From the NCBI GenBank assembly GCA_944323395.1, contig CALUSI010000001.1, positions 1-64,000 of the forward strand: a stretch of 64,000 nucleotides of DNA. The letters run 5' to 3'. Each line of letters opens with the position of its first letter. Positions within the stretch are counted from its first letter, which is position 1. This DNA is from Candidatus Gastranaerophilales bacterium. Its GTDB lineage: Bacteria > Cyanobacteriota > Vampirovibrionia > Gastranaerophilales > Gastranaerophilaceae. Of this stretch, positions 15,116 to 24,127 are shown piece by piece. The notes beneath the pieces are model-generated. The model was given only the letters and a program-made list of their open reading frames with translations, was not told the origin of the DNA and ran no database searches. The position numbers and the translations under genes were made by a program.

Positions 15116-17435
15116 AAAATTAAAAGGTTTTTCTCTTGCTGAGTTATTGATTTCTCTACTAATCATCAGTATCGTATTATCAGCTGCAATACCAACAATT
15201 ACAAGAAAAGCAGGAGCAGATAGAGAAGCCATCTGGCGTTGGACAAACGAGGGTAACAATGCATACTTTGGAACAGGAAGCAATCAAAGTGCAATTCTAG
15301 GTCTTTCCAGTACTCCAAAGGCAGAAGAAGGCATTGCTGACATAATGAATGATGCAAGTATTACAGATGATTCTGTTGATGATATTACAGATGCAGATAA
15401 CACAGGCACAAAAAGAGCAGACATCGGAGAGATAAACACAGGTGACTTACGATACAGTAATTTTGGTGATAAATTTATCATATTAAAGAAAACTATTCAA
15501 AATGATAACTCAAACTTTATGAATTCCCATATTTCATTTTTCACAATGAAGAATGATGAAACAGCAACAACAGCAGATATAAAATACGGGGGCCGTTTAA
15601 CATTAGACCCAGGTAATATAGCACTGGGAATGGGAACATTACAAAATATCGATCAAAATAATAACGGTGAAAATACAGCAATAGGTCACTTCGCATTATT
15701 AAGAACAAAAGAAGGTTTTAGAAATACCGCAATCGGAAAGAAAACCTTATCTTATAACGAAAGTGGTTCATATAACACAGCAGTCGGATTTGGTGCTCTA
15801 TTTGAGATGGGAAGACAAAACAGTACCGATGACGACGCATTCTATGAGAATACTGCAATCGGAGCTTTATCTCAACAGCAAAGAGCAACAGGCAGATTTA
15901 ATACATCACTTGGTTCTCAATCGCTAAAAAGAAACGCAAATGGTGATAGTAATACCGCTATTGGAAGACTTGCACTTGGTAACCTTACATCAGGAAGCAA
16001 CAATACAGTAATAGGTGATAAAGCATGCAGATATATAACAAGCGGTAATAACAACATTTGCATAGGAAACAATGTAAGAACAACAAACACCAAAGTTGGA
16101 GAAAATGATTTAAATTTTGAGGAACACTACGGTGTTTTCATTGGTACTGCTACAGATGTTGACGAAACGCCTCTAATAAGTGGTCATAGTACTCTAGTAA
16201 TGGATCTCAGTGGTAACTATTATGATCCTATTTCACACAAAGAATTAATAGCTAATGCAAGGAAAGTTGAATTCAGACCTTATAACGGATCAAGACCAAC
16301 CTTCAGATTCAATTCTTATTACGGTGCTGATAACACTTATAACGGATATAACCCAACCTCTGGGCAAGCAGTAATTGGCACTGCAGAATTTAATCTTAGA
16401 GACACTGGTGGTGGTAATGATTATTCATCCGTTTCATTAGTTTTTGGTGGTCTTGGAACAAATGCAAACGATAAAGAAGTTCGCATTAATGCATATGACC
16501 AATATCATTTTGAAACCACAGATAAGTGGGCTGATATTACATTTAATAACATATTAAGATTTGATTTTCCACCTGTAATACTTGAAGATGGAAATACTGA
16601 CTATGCCACATTTAGAATGAATACAACAACTTTAGGAACAACCGAAACCAAATATAATATGTTAATTAATGATAGACTTGAAATCGGTAACTCAGAAGAA
16701 GTACCTTATCTTCAACTTACAGCTAACGAAGGGTTAAAATTCCATTTCGGTACAGATACAGACTCTTTCATAAATATAAGAAAAGACAACAGTTTTATTA
16801 AACTTTCAAGTTCAGATTCCAGTGCTGGTAGTTTATGGTTTGATTTACAAGGTGGTTTACAACTACAAACACCAGGTAAGATTACCTTAGAGTCATCAGG
16901 TAGCGATAACGTGATAAAATTTGGCAAAATTTACATTGATGATAATGAAATATATATTAATGATTTAAGAACATTTTCAAGTAGTGGCGGTATTAAAGCA
17001 GAAATAAAAGGTATAAAGGAAGAAATTGACAACTTAAAAGCAACAATGTCCGATGAGAGAAAAAAGAATATTCTAAGTGATAGTAAAGCAGGCTTGAAAG
17101 AAATCAATGCTTTAGAAGTAAAGAACTATACATATAAAGATGATAAAAATAATACACCTCATGTTGGCGTTATTGCTCAGCAATTGCAAAAAGTATTTCC
17201 AAATTCCGTATTTGAAGGCAATGATGGCTTCCTAAGAATAAAAACTGAAGAAATTTTCTATGCTATGGTTAATTCTATAAAAGAACTTTGTTCTAAATTA
17301 CAAGATTTAACAGCAAAAATATCAGGTTTGGATAAACGTATTACAGAGCTTGAAAACCAAAACAAATTGTTACTTGACCAAAATAAAGAATTTGAAAAAC
17401 GTCTTGAAAAACTTGAGAAACAGCAAAATAAATAA
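15108..17435 (+). CDS. Prepilin-like adhesin with YadA-type head repeats and Peptidase_S74 chaperone domain
   Basis: I start at ATG 15108 (GGAAAG 9 nt upstream), giving 775 residues. The N-terminus is a type III/IV prepilin signal: MNKKLKGFSLAELLISLLI, cleavage after G7, Glu at +5 of the mature chain, hydrophobic helix to ~30. Residues ~188-323 contain about eight YadA-head/left-handed-roll repeats of the form NTAIGxxAL (NTAIGKKTL, NTAVGFGAL, NTAIGRLAL). A long beta-rich stretch follows. From S648 comes an intramolecular chaperone of the Peptidase_S74 (endosialidase tail) type: MSDERKKNI, then HVGVIAQQLQKVFPN and a coiled-coil tail. S648 and K653 match the Ser/Lys pair that self-cleaves in that family. 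I infer a trimeric surface fibre handled by the type IV pilus machinery. A terminator follows at 17441-17471. Confidence 0.85.
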   Translation: MNKKLKGFSLAELLISLLIISIVLSAAIPTITRKAGADREAIWRWTNEGNNAYFGTGSNQSAILGLSSTPKAEEGIADIMNDASITDDSVDDITDADNTGTKRADIGEINTGDLRYSNFGDKFIILKKTIQNDNSNFMNSHISFFTMKNDETATTADIKYGGRLTLDPGNIALGMGTLQNIDQNNNGENTAIGHFALLRTKEGFRNTAIGKKTLSYNESGSYNTAVGFGALFEMGRQNSTDDDAFYENTAIGALSQQQRATGRFNTSLGSQSLKRNANGDSNTAIGRLALGNLTSGSNNTVIGDKACRYITSGNNNICIGNNVRTTNTKVGENDLNFEEHYGVFIGTATDVDETPLISGHSTLVMDLSGNYYDPISHKELIANARKVEFRPYNGSRPTFRFNSYYGADNTYNGYNPTSGQAVIGTAEFNLRDTGGGNDYSSVSLVFGGLGTNANDKEVRINAYDQYHFETTDKWADITFNNILRFDFPPVILEDGNTDYATFRMNTTTLGTTETKYNMLINDRLEIGNSEEVPYLQLTANEGLKFHFGTDTDSFINIRKDNSFIKLSSSDSSAGSLWFDLQGGLQLQTPGKITLESSGSDNVIKFGKIYIDDNEIYINDLRTFSSSGGIKAEIKGIKEEIDNLKATMSDERKKNILSDSKAGLKEINALEVKNYTYKDDKNNTPHVGVIAQQLQKVFPNSVFEGNDGFLRIKTEEIFYAMVNSIKELCSKLQDLTAKISGLDKRITELENQNKLLLDQNKEFEKRLEKLEKQQNK

Positions 17436-17440
17436 AAAAT

Positions 17441-17471
17441 AAAAAACGTCTCTTTAAAAGAGGCGTTTTTA
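17441..17471 (+). terminator. Rho-independent terminator of the adhesin gene
   Basis: ACGTCTC (17446-17452) pairs with GAGGCGT (17460-17466), flanked by A- and T-runs. It begins 5 nt after the stop. Confidence 0.75.
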
Positions 17472-17478
17472 TTATTTC

Positions 17479-17487
17479 TGGTATAAT
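17479..17487 (+). promoter_or_regulatory. Extended -10 promoter 6 nt before the S4-protein ATG
   Basis: TGGTATAAT at 17479-17487 is an extended -10 element; six bases separate it from the ATG at 17494. No -35 consensus and no Shine-Dalgarno are seen, so the mRNA may begin at the start codon. Confidence 0.5.
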
Positions 17488-17493
17488 AACCAT

Positions 17494-17739
17494 ATGAGAT
17501 TAGATAAATTTTTAAAAGTATCACGATTAATAAAAAGAAGAACTGTAGCAAATAAAGTTTCAGAACAAGGCCGTATATATGTAAACGGTATAATTGCAAA
17601 ACCTGCCAAACAGCTAAAAGAAGGGGATATAATTACAATTGTGCAAGCTAATACGGCAATAAAAGTCAAAATAATAAAAATACCTTCAAATAATGTGTCC
17701 ATACAGGAAGCAAGTACTTTATATGAAGAAATAAAATAA
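17494..17739 (+). CDS. S4-domain RNA-binding protein (RqcP/Hsp15-like)
   Basis: The 81-residue product is almost entirely an S4 domain: MRLDKFLKVSRLIKRRTVANKV, then GRIYVNGIIAKPAKQLKEGD. Small S4 proteins of this type (RqcP/YlmH-related, Hsp15) bind 50S subunits with stalled peptidyl-tRNA and assist ribosome quality control. Length and the N-terminal LDKFLK motif favour the RqcP (YabO) side. It stands alone between two oppositely placed units. The gene appears leaderless. Confidence 0.82.
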   Translation: MRLDKFLKVSRLIKRRTVANKVSEQGRIYVNGIIAKPAKQLKEGDIITIVQANTAIKVKIIKIPSNNVSIQEASTLYEEIK

Positions 17740-17766
17740 AATCATTTTCGACAATTATTTTATTTT
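17733..17766. terminator. AT-only hairpin between convergent genes
   Basis: AAAATAAAAT (17733-17742) and ATTTTATTTT (17757-17766) could pair around a 14-nt loop, ending in T-runs on both strands. Weak stability makes this uncertain. Confidence 0.3.
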
Positions 17767-19584
17767 TTAATTTTCATCTTCAAGTTTTATTCGAGATAAC
17801 TTAACAATTTCCTTAAAGTCAGGATATTTAGAAGCTAAATCTTTGAATGTTCCTACATCAATAATTGTACCGTCTTTTATATAAACTATTCTATCACAAT
17901 TAACAAGTGTACTTAATCTATGTGCAATAGCAATAATAGTCTTTTGTCCTTTCAAATTAGCTAAAATATCAGTCAGTTTATTTTCTATTTTTACATCCAA
18001 ATTTGCTGTCGCTTCATCAAGCACTATAATTTCAGGATTTCTATATAAAGCTCTGGCAATTCCTATCCTTTGCATTTGCCCGCCTGATAGACCTGTACCA
18101 TCTTGTTTTAGTTCAATTTCCAATCCATTTTCAGTTTGTTTTAATTGATCATATAATTGAGCCGTTTTTAAAACTTCATCAACTTTTTCTTTATTAATAT
18201 CTTTTCTTTCTATACCCCAAGCAACATTTGCATATATGTCACCTTCAACAGTGAAAGTTTTCTGCGGAACATAACCAATTATATTCCTAAATTTTTGTAT
18301 GTTGTCAGTACTTAAACGTTCATTATCAACATATATGTTTCCTTTATAATCCAATAATCCGAGCAAGCAATCAACAAAAGTACTTTTCCCAGCTCCAGAT
18401 AAACCAACCACTCCAATAAATTCACCTTTTTTTATATTTATATTTATATTCTTTAATACATCCTCTTTCTTATCATAGGAATAGCTCATTTGTTCAACTG
18501 AGATTTTTTCTACAAAAGACATTTTTTCTTTTGTATCCTTATCTTGAGAATATTCATATAACGAATATTGTTCATAAAGTTTGAACAAATCATCAACCTT
18601 TACTTTTGTGAGATTAATATAATTTAAATAAACTTGATTTTTATATACTTGCGGAACCACTCTATATATTGCAATAGCAACTACACCAAATGATACAAGT
18701 ATATTTGTTGGATTTTCCCCATACTGAGCAAGAATACCTAAACATAAAATTGTCATTGTGAATATAAAGATTATTTCTATGATATATTGTGGAATCACGG
18801 GAATCAAATTAATTTTTTCATTAAAAGGAATCACTTTTTCAGAAATATCATCATACATATCATAAAAATATTTTTGACAACCATTAATTTTTATATCCTT
18901 AATGCAGGTTAAACTATTAATCACAGAACTATATGGTCCATTTATAAGATTTTGTTTTTTTACAGCAAGCTTATCACTCCATTTTTTAAACAAACCTGCT
19001 TGAAGAGAACCTGCCACTGAAAAGAAAAATACCGCCAAAAGTGTATATAAAGGTAATAGAAACATCAATATTAAAAAAACAAACAAGATTACAAAACTGT
19101 TAGATATAAAAGAAATAACTTTAGAGACAAAATATTGCATAATATCATCAATATTTACTGTTATTTTATTAATAATATTATTATCTCCACGCTGTAAGTC
19201 TATTTCATAAGGAGAATAAAGAAAATATGCCAACATTTTTTCCTTAACTTCTAACCCCCATTGGCTAATCATTTTACTTTGCCAATATTGAATCAATATA
19301 CTATATAAATTCTTTATTATAATGGCAGCGGCAATTAATGAACCTATAAATAAAATCATATTATTTATGCCATGTATATGAAAATATTCTTCCACGAACA
19401 ATGCAATCGGATTATTTACAACTCTTCCCGGATTCACCATTATCATGATAAAGGGGAAGACAAGAACTATACTTAGAAATTCTAAAAGATTTATCATAAA
19501 AGATAAAAATAACATATAGATTAATTTTAATTGGTAATCTTTGCCAAAATAGTGTAAGAACTTTATAAATGGAGAAAAAAACAT
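17767..19584 (-). CDS. ABC exporter, fused membrane and ATPase domains
   Basis: I start at the ATG at 19582-19584 because GAGGA lies 7 nt upstream; the protein is then 605 residues. The N-terminal half carries about six hydrophobic segments (type IV/MsbA-like exporter fold, for example near residues 20-45, 60-85, 150-190 and 270-320). The C-terminal half is the ATPase: GLSGAGKSTFVDC (Walker A), Q-loop, LSGGQMQRIGIARAL (signature), IIVLDEATANLD (Walker B) and AHRLSTL (His switch). Such half-transporters dimerise and export lipids, glycans or peptides. No partner gene points to the substrate; the HEAT-like gene just upstream is on the same strand. Confidence 0.9.
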   Translation of the reverse strand: MFFSPFIKFLHYFGKDYQLKLIYMLFLSFMINLLEFLSIVLVFPFIMIMVNPGRVVNNPIALFVEEYFHIHGINNMILFIGSLIAAAIIIKNLYSILIQYWQSKMISQWGLEVKEKMLAYFLYSPYEIDLQRGDNNIINKITVNIDDIMQYFVSKVISFISNSFVILFVFLILMFLLPLYTLLAVFFFSVAGSLQAGLFKKWSDKLAVKKQNLINGPYSSVINSLTCIKDIKINGCQKYFYDMYDDISEKVIPFNEKINLIPVIPQYIIEIIFIFTMTILCLGILAQYGENPTNILVSFGVVAIAIYRVVPQVYKNQVYLNYINLTKVKVDDLFKLYEQYSLYEYSQDKDTKEKMSFVEKISVEQMSYSYDKKEDVLKNININIKKGEFIGVVGLSGAGKSTFVDCLLGLLDYKGNIYVDNERLSTDNIQKFRNIIGYVPQKTFTVEGDIYANVAWGIERKDINKEKVDEVLKTAQLYDQLKQTENGLEIELKQDGTGLSGGQMQRIGIARALYRNPEIIVLDEATANLDVKIENKLTDILANLKGQKTIIAIAHRLSTLVNCDRIVYIKDGTIIDVGTFKDLASKYPDFKEIVKLSRIKLEDEN

Positions 19585-19625
19585 ACACAAATCCTCATAA
19601 AATACAAAAAAATTATACCATAATA

Positions 19626-20348
19626 TTATTGTATTCTAATATATTTAAGTACATAAACATTATCGTCGTCTTTCAAAATATTTAGTACATTCATAAACTC
19701 TGCATTCTTCTCTGACATTTTTTTTGCCGTCTTGGCTGTTTTTTCTCTAATTGTATAATCATTAGACAAGGCTGTTTTAGTAAGAATTTCTAATAATAAA
19801 TTATCAGGTTTAAGTTTTGAAGATATACTAACTATTGCTTCAAGATTCCAATATAAATTAAAATTTTTCTTATTTGTAACATATGAGCGTTCTTGATTTA
19901 TGCCATCAAACTTAGAGAGTGTTATTTTAATCTCACTTAAAATTGAATTATATAAATATTCATAATCATCTATATAAGTAATTATCTCAACAACATTACG
20001 AGATACAGATGGATTTATATCAGTTATTCCTTTTACCAAAATATCTAAAATTTCTCGTTTTTGAAATAAATGCCTGTATTTTTCATCTTTGATAAATTCA
20101 AGAATTTTAAAAGAGGCTGTTTCTCTTATCGGACCTGATTGATTAATTAAATTTGATACCAAAATATCTGCTTCTGATTGAGAAATCAATACTTTTAATT
20201 CAATAAGACATAATTGTTTCTTTAAATCATCACACCCTGAAAGTTCATTTATTATTTCTTCATGTTTAAGATTGGCCTCACAATAGGAAAAAGCCTGTAA
20301 TAACATTTTTAAGTTCTTATCATAATTAATTTCTAAATAATTCTCCAT
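19626..20348 (-). CDS. HEAT-repeat-like protein, unknown function
   Basis: This 240-residue all-helical product has paired amphipathic helices resembling HEAT repeats: segments around SGPIRETASFKILEFI, NPSVSRNVVEIITYI and DYTIREKTAKTAKKM have the Pro/Arg spacing of such repeats. No signal peptide or membrane segment. It lies 41 nt upstream of the ABC exporter on the same strand and may be cotranscribed. There is no Shine-Dalgarno; a TATATT lies 7 nt before the ATG, suggesting a leaderless mRNA. HEAT repeats mediate protein contacts, so no specific role can be given. Confidence 0.6.
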   Translation of the reverse strand: MENYLEINYDKNLKMLLQAFSYCEANLKHEEIINELSGCDDLKKQLCLIELKVLISQSEADILVSNLINQSGPIRETASFKILEFIKDEKYRHLFQKREILDILVKGITDINPSVSRNVVEIITYIDDYEYLYNSILSEIKITLSKFDGINQERSYVTNKKNFNLYWNLEAIVSISSKLKPDNLLLEILTKTALSNDYTIREKTAKTAKKMSEKNAEFMNVLNILKDDDNVYVLKYIRIQ

Positions 20349-20355
20349 AAAAATA

Positions 20356-20361
20356 AATATA
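20356..20361 (-). promoter_or_regulatory. -10-like element 7 nt before the HEAT-like gene
   Basis: TATATT on the minus strand at 20356-20361 ends 7 nt before the ATG at 20346-20348. No convincing -35 box and no Shine-Dalgarno were found. Confidence 0.3.
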
Positions 20362-20380
20362 GCATAATTGGAGGTTAAAA

Positions 20381-20611
20381 ATGAACTTTAATAATTGTAG
20401 AGTAGTTATATATAAATATAAAACAAGTGAGAGGCAAAGGAAAAATATGAACGAAATAGTAAATTTTGTAAAAGAGATTTTTATGTTTGATACTAATGAA
20501 AAAATGCTTGTAGGATTATGTGGTTTTGAACATATGAAAGATAAATCATCAACAACAAAAACAAAACCAAAAAGAAAAAGAGAAATGAGATTATCTGAAT
20601 TAATGGAATAA
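20381..20611 (+). CDS. Small basic protein, unknown function
   Basis: A 76-residue product with a strong Shine-Dalgarno (TTGGAGG, 7 nt before the ATG), which is the main reason to accept it. The N-terminal half has VVIYKYKTSERQRKN and a short helix; the C-terminal third is Lys/Thr-rich (TKTKPKRKREMR). No cysteines, no membrane segment, no recognised domain. It precedes ebfC and recR by 66 nt on the same strand and may belong with them. Nucleic-acid binding is possible from its charge only. Confidence 0.6.
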   Translation: MNFNNCRVVIYKYKTSERQRKNMNEIVNFVKEIFMFDTNEKMLVGLCGFEHMKDKSSTTKTKPKRKREMRLSELME

Positions 20612-20677
20612 TTACTTGCTAAGAACAAGAGCTTGTCTTATAATATTTGCACGGGATTATGTTATACGGAGTTTAAA

Positions 20678-21016
20678 ATGATGAATTTAGCAAATATGAT
20701 GAAACAAGCACAACAAGTGCAAAAAAGATTACAAGATGCTCAAAAAGATTTAGCAGAAACAGAAATCAAAGCAGAAGCTGCTAATGGTGCTGTTACTGTT
20801 GTTTGTGACGGACATGGAAAATTCAAATCAATAAAATTAACAAAACAAGCAATAAATGCAGAAAATCCAGAATCTGTAGATGATGAATCTGTTGAAATGC
20901 TTGAAGATTTGATTACAACAGCAATGAAACAAGCTACTGCAGATGCTCAAAAGAAAATGCAAGACAAAATGAAAGGCATTGTTCCTGCAGGTATCAATAT
21001 TCCCGGATTATTCTAA
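20678..21016 (+). CDS. ebfC: YbaB/EbfC nucleoid-associated protein
   Basis: I start at ATG 20678 because GGAG lies 6 nt upstream; a second ATG follows directly. The 112-residue product has the family pattern: [20 protein letters not shown] coiled helix, [20 protein letters not shown] strand-turn, and a helix with [18 protein letters not shown], ending GINIPGLF. EbfC dimers bind DNA without strict specificity. The gene sits 2 nt before recR, the conserved arrangement dnaX-ebfC-recR, but dnaX is not here. Confidence 0.93.
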   Translation: MMNLANMMKQAQQVQKRLQDAQKDLAETEIKAEAANGAVTVVCDGHGKFKSIKLTKQAINAENPESVDDESVEMLEDLITTAMKQATADAQKKMQDKMKGIVPAGINIPGLF

Positions 21017-21018
21017 AC

Positions 21019-21618
21019 ATGGAATATACAAAACCATTAGCACAACTTATTGAATTTTTTCAAAAGTTTCCGGGTATCGGACCTAAATCAGCTCAGAGGA
21101 TGGCGTTTCATTTGTTAAAAATGCCTTTGTCAGAGGTGCAAAGATTTTCACAGGTATTAGTCGAAGCAAAAGAAAACATTCACTATTGTAGTATCTGTTT
21201 TAATATGTCAGCGGCAAATCCTTGTGAAATATGCAGTGATGATAGGCGTGATAAATCAGTAATTTGTGTCGTGGCAGAGACAAAAGATTTAATTGCAATC
21301 GAAAAAACACGAGAATACAAAGGCTTATATCATGTACTTCAAGGAACATTGTCTCCATTAGATGGGATAGGTGTTGAAGATATAAGAATAAAAGAACTCT
21401 TAACAAGAGTAACAGATACAAACGTTAATGAAGTAATATTAGCTTTAAGTCCTTCTGTTGAAGGCGAAGCTACAAGTATGTATATAACAAAATTACTGAA
21501 ACCGTTTAATATAAAAATCTCAAGAATTGCTTTTGGGTTACCTATAGGTTCAGATTTGGAATATGCAGATGAAATCACTTTAGCAAAAGCTATTGAAGGA
21601 AGAAGAATTATCGATTAA
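21019..21618 (+). CDS. recR: Recombination protein RecR
   Basis: RecR acts with RecO and RecF to load RecA on gapped DNA. The 199-residue product has the helix-hairpin-helix at [17 protein letters not shown], the zinc finger [16 protein letters not shown], and the Toprim domain with [14 protein letters not shown] and [15 protein letters not shown]. The length is standard. It follows ebfC by 2 nt. recO is also present in this window at 52367. Confidence 0.97.
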   Translation: MEYTKPLAQLIEFFQKFPGIGPKSAQRMAFHLLKMPLSEVQRFSQVLVEAKENIHYCSICFNMSAANPCEICSDDRRDKSVICVVAETKDLIAIEKTREYKGLYHVLQGTLSPLDGIGVEDIRIKELLTRVTDTNVNEVILALSPSVEGEATSMYITKLLKPFNIKISRIAFGLPIGSDLEYADEITLAKAIEGRRIID

Positions 21619-21628
21619 GGAGAAAGAC

Positions 21629-21805
21629 ATGAGTCAAATCACTATCAGATCAGATAGACAAACAGATTATACTTTTACTTACAAAGGTGAAGATGTAGTA
21701 TTGGAAGCAGGTAGTGTAATAAGTATTGCAAATGGGCTTCAAGATGTTGTTCTTCCTACTTGCAAAATGAAAATTGCAAATAATTTAATTGTTATAAAAG
21801 AATAA
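21629..21805 (+). CDS. Small protein downstream of recR, unknown function
   Basis: A 58-residue product from ATG 21629, with AAGGAG 6 nt upstream that overlaps the recR stop. It reads as a compact beta-rich domain (TIRSDRQTDYTFTYKGEDVV ... VISIANGLQDVVLPTCKMKI). No membrane segment or recognised domain. It appears to be the third gene of the ebfC-recR unit. It ends 4 nt from the convergent ABC ATPase with no terminator between. Confidence 0.6.
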   Translation: MSQITIRSDRQTDYTFTYKGEDVVLEAGSVISIANGLQDVVLPTCKMKIANNLIVIKE

Positions 21806-21809
21806 TTTA

Positions 21810-22868
21810 TTAATATATTCTTGTTTCGTTTTCAACATCAAAGAATAATAAATCATTTGTATTAATTGATAATTTAACAGGTTTTGAAGTATCAACATTA
21901 GTTGGTAAAATTGCTGAACTTAATATTTCATTTGTTTTAAAATATACAATTTGTTCATTACCTAATATTTCAGATATATCAACATTCACTTCAAATGAAA
22001 AATTAGAATTTAACGAATTAAAACTTTCAGGACGTATAGCAACAAGCACTTGTTTTTTGCCTAAAAGTTTATTTTTTTGTTCTTCGGTTAAATTAAAACT
22101 TGAATTATTAATTCTTATACAACCGTCTTTAATTTCGGAAGGAATAAAATTCATGGATGGAGAACCTAAAAAACCTCCAACAAATTTATTGACAGGATTA
22201 TTATAAACTTCAAGAGGAGTACCGATTTGTTGAATTATACCTTTATCTATAACAGCAATTCTATCTCCCATAGTTAGAGCTTCTGTTTGGTCATGTGTAA
22301 CATATATAAAAGTTGTTTGAAGCTTCTTATGCAGTTTTTTTATTTCAGCCCTCATTTGAACTCTTAATTTTGCATCTAAGTTTGACAAAGGCTCATCCAT
22401 CAAGAATACTTTTGGATTACGTACTATTGCTCTACCCAATGCAACTCTTTGTCTTTGGCCTCCTGATAATTGCCTTGGTTTTCTTTGCAAAAGGTCTTTT
22501 AAATTCAATATTTCTGCAGCTTCTTTTACTTTTATATCGATATCTTTTTTAGACATTTTTCTCATTTTTAAAGGGAAAGCCATATTTTCATATACGCTCA
22601 TATGCGGATAAAGTGCATAATTCTGAAAAACAAAAGCAATATCTCTTTCTTTAGGATGAACATTATTTACACATTTATCATCAATATAAATTTCACCTTG
22701 TGTAATATCTTCAAGTCCGGCTATCATTCTTAATAGAGTAGATTTACCACAGCCGGAAGAACCGACTAAAACCAAAAATTCTTTATCTTTTACAGTTAAA
22801 TTGACATCATCAATGATTTTATTTTTATCATATATTTTAGTAACATTTTTTAATTCAACTTGAGCCAT
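21810..22868 (-). CDS. MalK/UgpC-type ABC import ATPase
   Basis: A 352-residue ABC ATPase of the carbohydrate-uptake (CUT1) type. Seen: [17 protein letters not shown] (Walker A), [20 protein letters not shown] (Q-loop region typical of MalK/UgpC), [15 protein letters not shown] (signature), [13 protein letters not shown] (Walker B), [12 protein letters not shown] (His switch), then a C-terminal TOBE-like regulatory domain with RPESF. No permease or binding protein is adjacent, so it may serve several sugar permeases encoded elsewhere. It lies 2 nt behind a degenerate sensor kinase. Confidence 0.9.
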   Translation of the reverse strand: MAQVELKNVTKIYDKNKIIDDVNLTVKDKEFLVLVGSSGCGKSTLLRMIAGLEDITQGEIYIDDKCVNNVHPKERDIAFVFQNYALYPHMSVYENMAFPLKMRKMSKKDIDIKVKEAAEILNLKDLLQRKPRQLSGGQRQRVALGRAIVRNPKVFLMDEPLSNLDAKLRVQMRAEIKKLHKKLQTTFIYVTHDQTEALTMGDRIAVIDKGIIQQIGTPLEVYNNPVNKFVGGFLGSPSMNFIPSEIKDGCIRINNSSFNLTEEQKNKLLGKKQVLVAIRPESFNSLNSNFSFEVNVDISEILGNEQIVYFKTNEILSSAILPTNVDTSKPVKLSINTNDLLFFDVENETRIY

Positions 22869-22870
22869 AA

Positions 22871-24022
22871 TTAAGCCTGAATTTCTTCTATAACTGCCTT
22901 TTCTATAGGAACTATAAATACAAATGAAACCTGATTAGCATATTGATTATTTATCCAAATTTCACCTTTTAATTTATTTATATATTTTTTTGTGCTACCT
23001 AAAAGAAAACTTTGTAATAAATATTTCTTTGAGTTCTTTTCAACCTGAACATAAGGATCAAATATATCTTCATTATTATAAAGAGTAGCATCTAAACCTT
23101 TACAAGCGACTTCAAACATCAAGTATGATTTTTCATTAACATTACTTCCAACTTCAAACCCTTTAGCCAAAAGAAATTCAGGTATGGGATTAGAAAGATT
23201 TATACTAATAGCACCTGTTTCTATCAATTCTAATGCATTTGAGATTAAATTAGACATTACAGTTTTTAATACATTCTTATCTGAATAACAATTTTGTTTT
23301 ACCAAATCAGAAGTATTAACAGTAATTTTTATATCTTTATTTTTTAGCTTAACATTTAATTCATTTGTAACTATAGATAGAAGAGCTGCCACATCAAAGT
23401 TATTATAATCAAACTTATAGATATCCGCTTCAACTTGTGATAATTCAATAAGTTTTTCAAGAAATAACAATAATTCAGATGAATTAGAGTTCATAATTTG
23501 CAAGTATTTGGTTTGTTTCTCATTCATTTCTCCGCTTAGCCCTTCTAACATAGCTTGAGAAAAACCAACAATCGAATGAAGCGGAGAACATAAATAATTA
23601 GACATTTTTGTTAAAAGAACATTCTTAGTATGATTTAGAATTTTTTGTTCTTGACGTTCGGTAATAAGTTGATCTAACAATGAGTGATCTTGTGTATTGT
23701 CGATGATTGTGAGTATATATCGCTTTTTCTTTCCTGAAGAAACATCTGTAACTTTAACATCTGTAATTTTTGTATTTTGTTCTTCTGAAACGATTTTAAG
23801 AATTTGTTTAATTTCTTCATCTTTATTAGAGATGATGTTGTCAGAGTTGATGATAAAGTATTCATTAATATTTTTACCTCTTAATTTATTAGTTTCAAAA
23901 AGTTTGAATGCTCTTTTATTTGCATAGTGAATTTTACCTGTTTCATCTATAACCAAAACTGCTTCGGGTAAATATGTAAGAATGTTATACTGTTTACCAA
24001 GCAATAAACTAAAAATATTCAT
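22871..24022 (-). CDS. PAS-containing histidine kinase-like protein lacking the phospho-acceptor His
   Basis: The 383-residue product has a PAS domain (about 12-110, with [21 protein letters not shown]), a dimerisation helix region, and a GHKL-like domain. The H-box, normally SHELRTP, reads SNYLCSP (141-147), with N142 in place of histidine. The N-box is kept ([10 protein letters not shown]), but the DxGxG and GxGxG ATP-lid motifs cannot be found. The frame is intact over the full length, so this looks like a selected pseudokinase, not a decaying gene. It is 2 nt upstream of the MalK-type ATPase. Its role could be sensing or partner binding; H131 or H149 as alternative acceptors cannot be excluded. 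Confidence 0.8.
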   Translation of the reverse strand: MNIFSLLLGKQYNILTYLPEAVLVIDETGKIHYANKRAFKLFETNKLRGKNINEYFIINSDNIISNKDEEIKQILKIVSEEQNTKITDVKVTDVSSGKKKRYILTIIDNTQDHSLLDQLITERQEQKILNHTKNVLLTKMSNYLCSPLHSIVGFSQAMLEGLSGEMNEKQTKYLQIMNSNSSELLLFLEKLIELSQVEADIYKFDYNNFDVAALLSIVTNELNVKLKNKDIKITVNTSDLVKQNCYSDKNVLKTVMSNLISNALELIETGAISINLSNPIPEFLLAKGFEVGSNVNEKSYLMFEVACKGLDATLYNNEDIFDPYVQVEKNSKKYLLQSFLLGSTKKYINKLKGEIWINNQYANQVSFVFIVPIEKAVIEEIQA

Positions 24023-24029
24023 GTAAAAT

Positions 24030-24088
24030 TCCCTTATAATAATGTACTCTGATAATCTACAAGGACTATTTTAGCATATTATAAGGGA
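24030..24088. repeat. 12-bp inverted repeat upstream of the pseudokinase gene
   Basis: TCCCTTATAATA (24030-24041) and its exact reverse complement (24077-24088) are 35 nt apart. The outer arm overlaps a minus-strand TATAAT (24078-24083); the inner arm overlaps the Shine-Dalgarno (AAGGGA) of the pseudokinase gene. It could be a regulator-binding site. Confidence 0.4.
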
Positions 24089-24127
24089 TTTGAACAAGGA
24101 TTAATTAATAAACACTTTATATAAAAA

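Noticed and set aside
15108-17435. Phage tail-fibre or prophage remnant for the S74 protein
   Set aside because: It carries a prepilin leader and there are no other phage genes within the window.
15108-17435. Trimeric autotransporter adhesin
   Set aside because: No signal peptide of that type and no C-terminal YadA anchor barrel; it ends in an S74 domain and coiled coil.
22871-24022. Calling the His-less kinase a pseudogene
   Set aside because: The frame is uninterrupted, the PAS domain is intact and the gene is tightly spaced with its neighbour.
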